In this document: one piece after another, positions 22,955 to 35,279 of the stretch
Numbering within the stretch: position 1 is the first letter of the stretch
Layout: every line of letters starts with the position of its first letter
Source: Cyathus striatus
Lineage: Eukaryota > Basidiomycota > Agaricomycetes > Agaricales > Nidulariaceae
DNA: 64,000 bases
Assembly: GCA_025738555.1 (NCBI GenBank)
Contig: JAOVFP010000002.1
Span: 6,634,001-6,698,000 of the forward strand
Direction: 5' to 3'
Notes under the pieces: generated by a model
The model's database searches: none
What the model was told of the DNA's origin: nothing
The model's input: only the letters and a program-made list of their open reading frames with translations
Position numbers and translations under genes: made by a program

Positions 22955-23975
22955 TTGATTGTGTGGGAAAGTAAGAGCGGAGGCATGGGAAGCTATGAGC
23001 AGGAGGGCGGGAGATGATGAACAGAGGTGGGAATGATAAGCGAAAGCGTGGGAAATTTTCGAGCGGGGATGCGGACAGCAGTGAACAATAGAAACGGAGG
23101 CGTGGGAAGTAGAAACGGACAGCAATGAGCACCAGAAGTGAAAAGCGGAGGCATGGGAAAATATGAGCGGGAGGGCGGGAAAGTGAAAGAGGTCGGAATG
23201 ATCAGCGAAAGCGTGGGAAAATGTTGAGCGGGGATGCGGACAGCAGTGAACAGCAGAAGCGGAGGCGTGGGAAAATATGAGCGCGAGGGCGGGAATGATG
23301 AAATGCGTGGGAAATTGCGAGCGGATTAGAGAAGCGAGGGTGTGGGAAATCATGAGTGGGAGGGCGGGATAGTATGAGTAGAGATCAGGATGATAGCGGA
23401 AGCGTGGGAAAATGTTGAGTGTGAATGCCAACAGCATTAAACAACGGAGATTATAAGCGAAGGCGTGGGAAATCATGAGCGGGAGGGCGGGATAGAATGA
23501 CTAGAGGTCAGAATGATAGCGGAAGCGTGGGAAAATGTCGATTGAGAATGCGAACATCTGTAAATGGCAGAATAATGTTGAAACCTTTATAATTCAGACA
23601 TTGCACAATAAATATCTACCATAATGTATACAGTATACATTAATATATTGGAAGAAAACTTAGCAAATTAATGAAAGGCGGAAGCGTGGGAAATTATAAG
23701 TGCAATGGCGGAGGGAGACATTGAACACAAAGGAATGTAAGTGCGAATGTTAAGCGGAGGCGTGGGAAATTATGAGCGGAGGTGCGGGTGATAATGAGTA
23801 GAGCATGGGAAACATTGAGCGTGAAAGTATGTAGGCACGATATGTTAAGCGGAAGCGCGGGAAATTATGAGCGGAGGTACGCGCAACAATGAGTATGCAC
23901 AAATTAATGGGAAATGAATAAACATTGAATTATAGGCGCGGGAAAGAATGAGCGGGGGGTCGGGAAATAACACAA
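22955..23975 (+). repeat. CpG-rich minisatellite (GCGTGGGAAAnnATGAGCGG)
   Basis: At least a dozen imperfect units of about 50-60 bases share AGCGGAGGCGTGGGAAA followed by ATGAGCGGGAGGGCGGGA. Units are interrupted at about 23570-23670 by AT-rich sequence. CpG is kept within the units despite the AT-rich surroundings. Confidence 0.85.
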
Positions 23976-24004
23976 ACTACTATATGTATTATTGTAAGGT
24001 ACTC

Positions 24005-24375
24005 CATACAATACAATTGTAGAACTTGCTTATTTTTCAAGTAAAAGTTAAGTTCCCTTGAGTAAAGTTAAGTTTCTCACTTATTTTTTTTATGTAAAAG
24101 TTAAGTTCCATCAAGTGGAGTCGAGTTCCTCACTTATTTTTTTGGGCAAAAGTTAAGTTCCATCAAGTGGAGTCGAGTTTCTGGCTTATAATATTTTTTG
24201 AGTATCAGTCGAGTGGAGTTAAGTTCCTCACTTACACTAAATTCGAGTGGAAGGTAAGTTACCATTGAGTTACCTTCGAGTGGAAAATGCCACTCAACTC
24301 CACTCGAATTTGAGTCGAGTTCCATTCGAGTTCCACTTAAGTTCCAGTCAAGTGTCTAACTTAAGTTCCTCAAGT
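24005..24375 (+). repeat. Subterminal array, right
   Basis: Same AAGTTAAGTTCC / GAGTCGAGTTCC units as on the left, here with several CACTTATTTTTTT spacers. A last short cluster lies at 25085-25160, next to the right end. Confidence 0.75.
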
Positions 24376-25185
24376 TCCATAACAAAAAACCCATACTTTA
24401 TGATTGTGCTCATTGTTATCGTGATCCCTTAGCTTGTTTCCCACACCCACCCCTGCTGCCGCAGATGTGTAAAAATAGTGCCATCACATCATCCATCAAA
24501 TCCCCAATCATTCCACTTGCTTCTGATGCATTGATGGTGATCACATTGCACTTCTTCCATCATCGTGCTCAACAGTGAGCACATATTTTGTGCATTCTTC
24601 TCTCAGTTTTTCGATTTTTCCTGTGATTTTTTTTGTACAATGTAGAGTTAGTTATTTTGTATGTAATATAACATCTTAGCTGTATAAATATCATGTACTG
24701 TGCTTATAGAAAATATTACATGAATAATAATAATTTCAGCTTTTCATACTATTTGATAAGTAGTTTAGTTGTACTGTCAAAGCATTTAATATACATTCCT
24801 ATTCACAAAAAAATTGAGAGGAATCACCCAAGAACTCGACCAGAAATGAAAATAATGGGTGCTCACTGTTTATGACGACAATGAGGCACATGAACACAAT
24901 CAAACGTGCCACAGAAAACAATGTGCGGCACTCATTGATCAATTTGATGGACAGATGAAATTAATGATCGACATTCAGGGGCATGGGAAATAATAAGCAT
25001 GGAGGTGCAATAGTGAGTAAGCATTAATCTAGCAATCCATAGCAGTGTTGGAATGTCTGTCATATACCATACATTTTTCATTTTTCGAGTTACAGGTAAG
25101 TTCTGAAGTCAAGTTCTAGTCAAGTTCCAGTCGAGTTCCATTCGAGTTACCGGTAACTCGAAAAGTTGACAGCCCCAATTCAAAT

Positions 25186-26430
25186 ACTTCGGTTTGACAC
25201 ATTTCCAACCCCCACTATCCCCATCATTCCTTGCCTCTGACTCAGGCATACCGTTCCAATAACTTGCTCTCCCACTGACCAGCTCTGACTTCCACCATAC
25301 AACAATGTTACCCAACGGTAGCAGCAACTTCGCCCAGATCCTTTAGCCAGCATTTTGTGGATGCCTATATTGTTGAATCATTTCAACAGGAGGTTGTACT
25401 TGGCAAGTAGTGAGGTCTCACTCCTCAAGCAAGCACAGAGATGATGGCAATGAGGATACTTCGTTGAAGATTCTGATAGATAACACAGGTCTATTGGTGC
25501 ATGATATTCATTTCCTCAGGTATTCCATACTCTCAGTTGACCGAAACACATCCATCCACAGGCTTCCAGTGCTTCAGTGCTTCTGCCACACCCACAGCTT
25601 CAGTTCTACAAGAAACACCAATTAATGCTGTCCTTGTTAGCGACTCAACGACAGTTTTAACAGTGTTGTTGACCTGCCATTTCAACATGTATGCGCATAT
25701 TGCTGTGATGGCGACCAGGTTAGTAATTTCATTGCAATTTGTGTTTCTACTGATTGTCTAATATCTAGCACACTGAAGTTTGGGAAGTACCTGGGGAGGG
25801 GAGGGGGAACTAGAACTTAGTACCAGTAGTTCTATGGTAGATAGTATACTGTTTAAAGGTTTTGCATGTCTGCTAGAAGTCAATCAAATGTATATTGCAT
25901 GATTATAACATGTTTTAAAGGGATTTCAGTATTATATCGATAAGATGAGCTATAGATGTCAACAAGATGATGTACACATGTCGACGGCATGTTGGCTACA
26001 TGGTAATAATATCTTCTTTAAATGTCGACTACATGTTCTATACAGGTTCTGATCATGCCTATGAGATGTCAATTACACCACAAACCAGAGTCATTTAGAT
26101 GATACACGACTGTCGCTTGGATGCCCAATAGATGGTTGGCACATGACTCAAAAAAGTGCCTTTCGTCATGCAATAGGCATGCATGCCCGCCACATGTCTT
26201 AGACATGATTTTACATGACTTTTCGTGTTTACTGAGGGGGACTACGGACTCAGTTGTAACCAAGTTGTAACAGTCTGTGACTACGGTAGTACGGATTCCA
26301 GGGTCCAGACGATGTTGCTTGTTGTTTGCACATGATATGCAAAAGCTTCGAGGGCGTTCCCTAAGTTGGGCGGTCCATGCATCCAGTTGCTTCCAGCGGC
26401 CGTTAGCCCGTTCCTCTTCATACTGACATA
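25186..26430 (+). other. No supported gene; weak plus-strand frame
   Basis: The 25501-25761 frame (SQLTETHPSTGFQCFSASA, then a hydrophobic stretch) opens after a possible CTCAG acceptor near 25519, but no family is recognised. The rest shows no coding signal. Confidence 0.3.
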
Positions 26431-26709
26431 AATGGCTGGCGCGCTAAGGTCAGGCCACAGTTTAAATATTCAATAATACAACAATAATAGGTGAATTGCA
26501 GGCGAACGTGGACCAACTACCATATTTCAAATCACTACTGTACATTATTCAAGATCGCTTGGGACGACGGGAAGATTAAATATCGATACTACATATGTGT
26601 ATGAAGTAATTCAACTATCTGTACATCCACAAAACTGTTCGCAATGATTCGTGAGTTGATGACCATCAGCCTTCTGTTTGTCGTGCATGCAGGGGCATAC
26701 CATATTATA

Positions 26710-28594
26710 GATGTATACATTCTGATAATGAACACTAGATGTTTTGTTTTTGTTGTTGACTTCAGTTGGAGACGTTGAATTAGTAGCCATTTATATTTAA
26801 AAGAAAGCCTCCATATCACTCGCCTGTCACATTGGAACCACACCCAATACTATCAATCATTGAGGCGGTAGCGACATTAAAATCATGGGCTTGAGTGAAT
26901 ATTCCGGTAGTTGATGATGTAGTATGGACAGTTTTAGTCTTGGTTTCGCTAACTCGTTTCAGATTTGGGGTGTCCGCTGGGGTTTTGAGATACTCAGATG
27001 GCACTTCACCTATGACATCTGTGTTATGATTTATCATCGAAAATTCTGCAGAAGGCTTTACACATCTAGTATGCTTACCGATGCCCACTGACTCCGACAC
27101 TCCGTCTACTGGTTTATATTCTTCTGCAGGAATGACGTTGATAGCTATGTGATTAGCTGATGGTTCGTTTATGCTGGTAGACTCCGAGTGTGGAATGTTT
27201 CTACTCGCATACAGCTCGATCAACTCTTCTATCGTTGGCATCGGATCGTCGAGGTCTACAGTCTGGATTACTTGTTCTCGCGAAATAGTAGTAGCCTCTT
27301 TAACAACCTTAACAGCACTTCGCTGTACTGGAGTTTCAGGTTCGAGATAGAAAAGATTTTCGGTGACAGTTACGGTCGTGGAAGATTTGCTCTGACACAA
27401 ATCGAGAGTCAATTAGTGTTTCTAACCACGTATTTTTAAACTTACCTCAAAACGAACCATAAATTCTGAAGGTTCTGAAGGCTTAAAAGCTGTGTGCGGC
27501 AAATATCCATATTACATAAGTACGAATGTCATAAAACCATACGGACGACGTACCGGACCAATCATGAGCTTTAGCTGCTGTGGGATAGAGATTTTGAGAG
27601 CTTGAATGGCTGAAAATGCTTTCTGAAGTTGTTCTTGAGATGCTTTATTCTTTGATATCTTAACAAACTCCCTAAGGGTATAACGAAGTTGCTTGCCAGC
27701 GTCCGTTTCCGGTATTAATTTCTGAAAATCGATGAGCTCCTCTTGAAGTTTCAAAATATCATAGTCCAGATGGTGCTTTCGCAAAAGGTAGTCAATCATT
27801 GTCCTCGCCGATCCTTGGGTTTGGTCAAATCTAAAGACCTCAGATCCACCCTTAATCATTTCTTTCCAGAAGTCATCCTTCAACTGCTTTAAGCGAGTAT
27901 CCCCCACAGTGGGGTCGGTTAATTTCGACCATTTCGTTGTTCCTAGTACCACGGAAGAAAGGGCATCTTCGCCGCATAACTTCCGAAACACTTGAAGGTT
28001 CTTGAGAGTAGTCCCTAGCATCCTCGTCTTTGATATATCATGAAGGTAGATGACTCCAGCGAGTTTCATGTCACTGGCATATCTTCATCACGATGTCATC
28101 AAATCGAAAAAATTATGAGTCAGAGAAGACTTTAACGTACGAAGTTGCCAGCCAGACTGATATTCGCCGAAGAATTTCCGCGTCATCCACATAAGTGTCA
28201 TCGAACCCGGGAGTGTCAACAACAACCAAACGACTCCATGGATCGAAAGGATGTGGAGCGATTATGTGCTGCAAATTAGATGTGCTTGATTTCAGATCAT
28301 GACCGACAACTGTCACATCCGCATTAAAGTAGGTATTGATAAACTGTTTGTCGCAGCGCATGTGAGCTAAGACCACATAATTAGTTGTTACTTTCATATT
28401 CACCGTGCTTTTCCCAACACCAGTGGGACCCATAATACTAAATTTCATCTTAATGAAAGAGGGAATAAGTAGCTTGTCGTAGGAACACGCACGCAATGAC
28501 CATGTCACTAGGTTGACCATCGGTAACCAATACATCGCGTCTTCTCATAATGGCCTCTCTTCTTTTCGAATTCCAGGTCTTTCTCCTCGGTGGC
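26710..28594 (-). CDS. AIG1-like / P-loop GTPase, multi-exon
   Basis: Probable start MPPRRKTWNSKRREA at 28594. Exons then give the G1 motif GPTGVGKST (28431-28404), FINTYFNADVTVVGHDLKS after an intron (GTGAAT...AAACAG), G3 as VVVDTPGFDDTY (about 28220), and, after another intron (GTACGT...TGCCAG), KLAGVIYLHDISKTRMLG and LGTTKW, which stands where G4 (TKxD) is expected (28069-27512). A short exon (AFKPSEPSEFMVRF, about 27497-27454) links to a Thr/Ser-rich, probably disordered tail (27412-26816). The last intron starts with GCGAGT, a GC donor, giving an end near 26710; unspliced, the frame ends at 26816. The protein should bind GTP; its pathway is unknown. This family is expanded in Agaricomycetes. 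CpG is frequent and no stop has to be crossed, so it may be functional. Exon borders are read by eye. Confidence 0.8.
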
Positions 28595-28599
28595 ATGAT

Positions 28600-31500
28600 T
28601 CGATATGACTATAGAAAGGAAGAATGGGGCCTCGTCTCGTCAGGTACTTGTAGATAATGACTCATTATCCAGGTACCCATATTATCGCTTTAAGAATACG
28701 AGAGCATCGTGCTCGCCACGAGACACTATTCCCATGATCTATTCGTCTCTTCACTAGATTGCCTCCGTGATTAGCAAAATATAAGCCCATTGGGGTGCAT
28801 TAGTATATATTCGGTTTCATGATGTCAGTTGGCTCTATCGTCTCCACAGATTCGTAGTTTTCACTTGGTTTCATGCCTTTATCGTCCTGTTGACTTCAAT
28901 TTCTAAGTTCCGGCAAGTGGAAGAAGTTGGACGGATGAATGAAGGAGAGTCGCATTCAGTTTCATGTGCCTATAATACACCACGCCTAGCCCATGCTTTA
29001 CTGATAATCACGACGCTGACAACCCTTTCTAAGCCCTAAGCCCCGAGAGAGGGGAACCATGTGTAAACGCTCGCGGCGGCTATTGATCCACTATTTTTGA
29101 TACAGCGTGTGTAAGAACACTGTGACGAGAGGTGGAAGAACGCTATCGGTTCTGTAATTCGTTTATATAATATCCTACTAACTACAGATAACACCAAATT
29201 GGGTAGGGCGAATTTGGAGAGAAGAAAATAACTCATTCAGATGTTTCCACAGAATTATAGCGTGAATCGGCGAAAACTAGGGCCAATGATAAGACATCCC
29301 CATGATGTGGAATTGTCAAACAGATATAGGATGAGAATGAGGGTGCGGTGACTACGACAACGGAAATGACTCCAAATGGTTAACGCACATATGACCAGGG
29401 GCTCAGCAGCGTGTCTAACATGCAGCTGCAAGGCTGCATTGTTCGTAGTCGAAAAGGGAGCAGAAAAGGTCCTTCGTATCCAATATACTTCTCTACCTCA
29501 GCCCATCATTCCGATGTTTGCTCAGGAATAGGTGTATCAGCCCGTTTACCACCCAATCTTCCAATGGACGAGCCGCTATTTCTTCCTTTTGTTGAAGAAA
29601 TGTCATTTTTGTTACCACATGTGGACCCTGAACAACACGTCATGCGTCATGTGCAAGCAGTGATTGTAACAAGGAGTCGTCGCATAATGTAACATCCGCC
29701 CTGAAGAGCTCTATGATGAGGAGAAGACGCATGTGCGATGAGGTGAAAGACTACGTGGATAGAAGACATTAACAAGATGGATAGGGTAGATGAAATGAAT
29801 AGAAGCGTACATCACCGAGAGGAAAACATAAACAAAGTAGAAGTGTACAAACGGAACGAAGAAGAACAAGATAGAATGCTGTGTTGTACACTTGAATGAT
29901 TCGAGGAAATCAGCTCTGCCCGCGGCTGTAGGTGCACAGCCTCCATAGGCAATGCAAAAACAGCTGTGTACTCTACCATTTAACGGAATGGGAGCCTATA
30001 GCTAGGAATAGGGAAGCACACAACCGAAACCGAGAAACAAAAAGACAAAAATAGCCAACTCACCCACATCAGACTCAAAACTCCAGCTCGAATGTAAGCA
30101 GCCTCAAGTCTATAGAATCGGATCAGTCGCCCCCTTAATGTCAAATTCCCTGTATGACAACGTAAAACCATCGCTCGCACTTTCTGCCGAACTCCTAGCG
30201 TATTTCCTCCCGAATGCTTAAAAGTACCCCCAAGAACCCAACGCGGTGCTTGCCAGCGGAGAATCCCAACGTATTACAGCTGATTTCAGAATCCTAGGCC
30301 GTTTCCAAAAATTATAGCATGTAGCTTCACGTGCTAAAATGATATCATTTTACATATTTGGTTAAGCACTCCATGGACAGTACTAATTACCGTAGTCCAC
30401 ACTTTGGTTTTCAGCCTCAGCTAAGCCCGCATAGAGTGAATATGACGTTCCCACTACCTTTTAAGGTAGTTGGGTATTGGGGACCTCTGGATTACCCTAA
30501 AAGTCAATTTGTGGATCGCGGTCGGGATCTCACTTTCTGGCGATATGATTGGTCGAAGCCCGTTTACGCTCCGTGATTGGTTGGTCAATCAATCAATTAA
30601 TCACTTGTGACATCCTGTGACAGAGGGTGATTGTCAATATTGATTTTCTCTTATTCAGTTTACTTACCGAGTACTAACCACCTTCCACTTCTCTCGCGAC
30701 AAACAAAGTCCAAGGTCACATGATATCTTTTTTCCTCATATTAATAGTAATAGTAATACTAACGCAGCATGAATAGCCGATAGTGACACGAAAGTCGCTT
30801 CCAACCCGTCACAATCGATGAACCAACCATCGCTTTCACCATATCTATCCTAGAAGGTCTCAAGCACCGCTAAGAAGCACACCACGGACTAGCATACGCC
30901 ACCTCTATCCTACGAGTCTTCAAACCGCGCTATGAAGCACCCAACGGAGTGGAAATAAGCAACGGAGAACTTTCTATTGATTCATCTACCTTCCTTCTCC
31001 CCTTCCGCTCCATAGCACATGACAGTCCCTTTATTGGGAACAGCCTTAGCAGCAGATACATATAACTCTTCCTTATCAAGTAGGAACCTTAAGGTTTGGC
31101 GTGGCGCAAGCGACTTACATCTTAACAACCAAAACGCCGGTTCGAAGGGGGGCGGTGAGGGCGGGGAGGAAGATGTTGGAATGGAGGAGATACAATAGTA
31201 CTTGATGTTAGAAGAGCTGCGAGGAACCGCATGCTAGCGGACTCGTGTAATGGTAATAACCGAAGATACACCACACTCTACGTCTTCCGTGTCTGCAGAA
31301 ACCACATTCACTCCGTCACCTACATCTTCCTTATCTACCACACTCCCATCTCCCGCATTCTCCTCGTCTCATGTGAACTCCCGCAAGCGAACGACACGTA
31401 GCAGATCGTGTGGGTGGATGGCGTCTTCGTATAGTGTTGTAGCAGCCAATGAGACACTGGAGAGAGACGGTATCTTCGATTGCCATGTCGACAACTGGCA

Positions 31501-33780
31501 AGAAAGCAGCAGTCACAGGCCGTATGTGCCTCTCAAGCACCAGGGACTTTGAGATTTGCCGTGGCGTATCCAACTGGCATCGTAAAAATAACCAAACCGC
31601 CAACGAGAAACGAGGGGGAAAATAGTGAGATGGTTCAGTTATGGCGCCGCATGCGATTGCGGATGTCATGGCGGCGAACATGAGTTGGTAGGTGAGGGCA
31701 AGGAGACAGGTCGAGCCTATTGAGGGTTGTTCTAGTATTCCTTTTAGGCCGAAGTATTCTGGGGAGGGCTAGTGGGAGGGGAAGGGAGGGAGAGGCGTAC
31801 TAAGATTCCCAATATACGCAGACCCAGTCTCACTAAACGCCAACGAGTATCCCCAGAAGACCCACTACCCACCTCATTAGCCCAACTCCATGTACTCAAC
31901 AAGGTAGACTCACCTGGAAGGAAACAACAGCCAATGCAGCCATACTCATATATATCATCGACAACGCATTCTTTCTCCTCAATAACCCAGAATAAAAGAA
32001 TCCCACTCCAGGAATCATAATGAACACCAAGGCCATGGACGTCAGCACGAATCCTATGCCGCTTAGGTTATATATGAAGACGTCGCTCGTTGTGTGTGAG
32101 TGTAGGTTTGGTTGGAGGAAATGGTCTTCATGATGCGTCTTAGTGGATACAAAAGGATGGGACGAGTTTGAACTTTAATGATGGCCATTGGTGAAAGAGT
32201 ACACTCGGTCATTCCAGAGGCTATTATGAGTAAGGAAATTTTACTTATCATGTAATGGCTGTATACTATGGATTCATTTTCGCATATCACCACTGATAAT
32301 GTACAACATTTTTTATCCTCTATACAGGACAGATATTTACGTGCATTTCCGATGCCCACCAATGACCAAAAAGTACAAAACACCACTCAATCAAAGTATA
32401 CACTTTGCCCTACAATCCCAGAAACAGCTATTAAAGCTCAGTATTCCAATTCACGGAGATATATTGTACCAGTAATGAATCCAGATTTGCTAGAGGCCAA
32501 AAACGACACACAGTACCAAGTGTGCCAACCGGAGCCTCTTGCACTTGCTACAGCATGTTCGAAGGTATGTCAGCACAATACATGGACTACCCGGATATAG
32601 CGCACCTGGTTATAAAATTCTCCATGATCTCCCAGTAAAGAATCACCCAACTCGTGCACTTCCATATCTCAGCTTTTAAGTTTCAATCTTAACTTGTATG
32701 TAGCTTACACATGATAGTATCAATTGCCCCTGTGATGGACGGTATCAATAAGCAATAAGTGAGAACAGACAGCTTCAGTATGTATGTGAACGAACCTGGA
32801 GAATAAGCGTTGACTGTGATTCCGTATTTTCCTAATTTACTAGCTAGATTTTTGTCAGACATTCCAGAACATACGTAAGGAGTAGGTTTATCAGGTACTG
32901 GCGCTCTGGGTCATCCCTCTTACTGCAAACTTGGAGGTAGAGTAACCACTCATATTGACATAGCCTGTCCACTCGGTGAGAACAATCCTAATCAACTAAT
33001 TATAGAAGACATCACCTTTCTTTCCCACCACGGAAGAAGCACCAATAAGTCTTCCTCCCCGTCCTTGCTTAATCATCTGCAACACAGCATACTTGTAACA
33101 CAAGAAAACACCATGAATTGACATTCGCTCTTGCTTCAATAATCAAATCACTTTCTTACAAAAAATCGAAGATCTTGACACCAAAATTTTAGCACTTTAT
33201 CCAGTAATTTCCTTGCACTTCTCCATTCATAACTCATTTTCATCATTTTAATTAGACTACAAATATGTCATCTGCGATTTCCAGGCCTACTACCAATCCA
33301 GATGACTATTGCATTCAATTTACCTCATTCTCTCTTGTGGATGTTTGTTATAGTTTTATTCATCCCTGTTTGCTTATTCATCTTGTTTTTTTTTAAAGGA
33401 AACTTATTCAAATCTCTCCTCTGGCACTACAATCTTTATTGTAGCTAAATAAGTTCAATGGCTAGATAAATATGCTTGGTTCAGAGTAAGTTTGTTTGTT
33501 TCCTTACTTTTATCTACCATGTTTATGATCTATTTCCATTTCAGATTTATGAACTTCAAATTCTTGGTGTTTATCACTACAATTATTAATGTAGTTTTTT
33601 ATTACCTATTCTGCCTTAATCCAATTTCATCTATAATGAATAGTATTTCTAATGGTAAATTTCTGTTAAATGAGAAGGTAGTGGGCCCTGCCGCTTGCCG
33701 GCCCTATTTTTTATACATGGTACTGAATACATGGCCAGTATTGCATTTATGGTGTTCGTGGTACGGGGAGGAGGGTTGGA
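28600..33780. other. CpG-containing sequence, no supported gene
   Basis: Several frames of 60-116 codons (29411-29692 +, 29980-30180 -, 30358-30576 +, 31250-31552 +, 31331-31681 -, 32268-32600 +, 33492-33911 +) match no family I know. 29980-30180 (minus) has a hydrophobic segment (LSLMWVSWLFLSFCFSVSVV) and could be an exon of a membrane protein. 33160-33660 is AT-rich. Host gene fragments may be present but cannot be assigned. Confidence 0.5.
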
Positions 33781-33805
33781 GGAGAGCACAGCAAGGAAGG
33801 TGCCA

Positions 33806-34137
33806 TGTAGCTAGCATAGGGGGCAAAACCTCCCGGAGGTTTCGCCTTGCCAGGCAAATGGCGAAACCCTGGGGTGGGAAAATGGCGATTCATGGCGAAG
33901 ATGGTGGTTGAGAAATTCCATAATTTCACAGATGTAGACTAATGTTAGTTAATTAAGTACTCTATTGTAGTCCCATTGCATGTAGTACACTCCCAGCATC
34001 CCATTCCATATCATTTTCCCTGCTGACTGTGGTTTGAAGGGAAGGAAGATTTCTGGCATGTATGGTATCAATACAATGGATATTATATACTTCCTCCACA
34101 ATTGGCAGCCAATGACAGTCCATCACCACTCTTGATT
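33806..34137 (-). repeat. Duplicated segment, copy 1 (inverted relative to 57953-58295)
   Basis: Matches the reverse complement of 57953-58295 over about 330 bp with scattered substitutions. It contains a near-palindrome, GCAAAACCTCCCGGAGGTTT, and includes the last codons of the small gene at 34083-34456. The shared part is thus a gene's 3' end plus downstream sequence. Confidence 0.85.
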
Positions 34138-34450
34138 GTGAAACCTGATTGATTCAGTGCCACAAATTCAGCCTCCAGCTCCTGTAGTGTATAATCTTCA
34201 AGATCTTCAATCTCCACATTTTTGGTGCCAGTGATAAAGGGGGTAGGAATTGAGAAGTCATCTATTAGGATATCAGTGCACTCAGTATTGATCCCTTTGT
34301 AAGAAGTAGTATGCATATATGTCCATGTTGACAACATGTTACTTTTCCCTCTTTAACAGCAGCTTCATAGAGCTCATGGTTGTAGTTGTTCTGCAGCATT
34401 CCTAGGTCAGCAGGTTGCCCACCAGTATTTGGAGCCATTGCTGTTGTATG
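34083..34450 (-). CDS. Small two-exon gene of unknown function
   Basis: The likely start is MAPNTGGQPADLGMLQNNYN (about 34438). Exon 1 runs to AAVKEGK, with a GTAACA donor near 34346. Exon 2 starts near the TACAAAG acceptor (about 34297) and reads NTECTDILIDDFSIPTPFI, EDLEDYTLQELEAEFVALN and ends GDGLSLAANCGGSI at 34083. The second part is acidic with a probable helix. I do not recognise a domain. The two exons do not join in frame with the exact splice sites I can see, so either the boundary is different or the gene carries a small indel. Its 3' end is duplicated at about 57960-58005. Confidence 0.45.
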
Positions 34451-34671
34451 ATACACTTGGGATGTGCTATCTCATCACTACCATGTCAGAACCTACCATA
34501 CTTTGAGTTGATCACATAATTATGTGAAAATAATATACCACTGGGTATCACCAGGTGGTGAAAGGTGGTGAGGCAAAACAGTGATGTTTTGCCCACATCA
34601 TTACATCAATATATAATTAGAAAATGTGTGGGAGATTTGTTTAAGGGAAATATGCTAAACTAAATAAGTAT

Positions 34672-35065
34672 CACCTCAGACAGGCCTAAATCGGGTTCAT
34701 GTAAATATGGTACATCCCGATTTTTGTAACAATTAGAATATGCCATAAAATATGTAATGTGTCAGATGCATTAGAAAATTCTAAATTGGGTAATACATCT
34801 GCTTATTGTTCCAATTGTTTTGTGCCGATTTTACCTGTGCAACGTGAACTGAGCCTCCGAAAATTTTCCGATTGGCCTAGGAACAGATGGGGTCACGGAT
34901 CTGATTGAAAATATTGTGCATGGATCGGTCAGTTTTCCTATTCTTGCACATATTCTAGATTTGCCCACACATCAGTCAGATAACATATTTTAATAACTAT
35001 TCTAATTGTTAAGTAAATCGGGTTGTACCATATTTACAGCAATCCGATCCACCATTGTCTGAGGT
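34672..35065. mobile_element. MITE with ~70-bp TIRs
   Basis: The left end CACCTCAGACA and the right end TGTCTGAGGTG are exact inverses. Similarity continues through GTAAATATGGTAC, CCCGATTT and AACAATTAGAAT. Both flanks read TAT, a possible 3-bp duplication. It is 394 bp with no coding capacity. The superfamily cannot be decided from this copy. Confidence 0.8.
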
Positions 35066-35279
35066 GTATATAATAAAGTAGATGAAAGTAGATTATGTAA
35101 TCATCCCAATGGCCTGCAATTGAACACATGGCTTAGATTAGTCAGCATTTGAAAAGTGTGCTCTGGGAATGCACAGCTTGGATTAGTCAACATTTAAAAA
35201 GCACCTGGAGCTCCCAGAGTTAATCAGTGATAAGCATTCACAAGCTATGCTTTGGCTGCATTGAAACATGCAAGCAGTA

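Larger units (their letters stand above)
21944..25176. mobile_element. Non-coding TIR element with internal minisatellites
   Basis: Starts GGGCTGCATACTTTTCGAG and ends, inverted, GGGGCTGTCAACTTTTCGAG. The flanks are AATTCAAAT at 21935-21943 and again at 25177-25185, a perfect 9-bp duplication (the next base, C, also matches). Inside, both ends hold arrays of GAGTT/AAGTTCC motifs, and the centre is a CpG-rich minisatellite. No transposase frame exists. The longest frame (22877-23476, minus) is a by-product of the minisatellite. It is therefore non-autonomous. The GGGCTG ends resemble hAT ends, but the duplication is 9 bp rather than the usual 8. Confidence 0.8.

Noticed and set aside
22877..23476. 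199-codon minus-strand frame as a gene
   Set aside because: It lies wholly within the CpG-rich minisatellite, and its protein is only a translation of the repeat.
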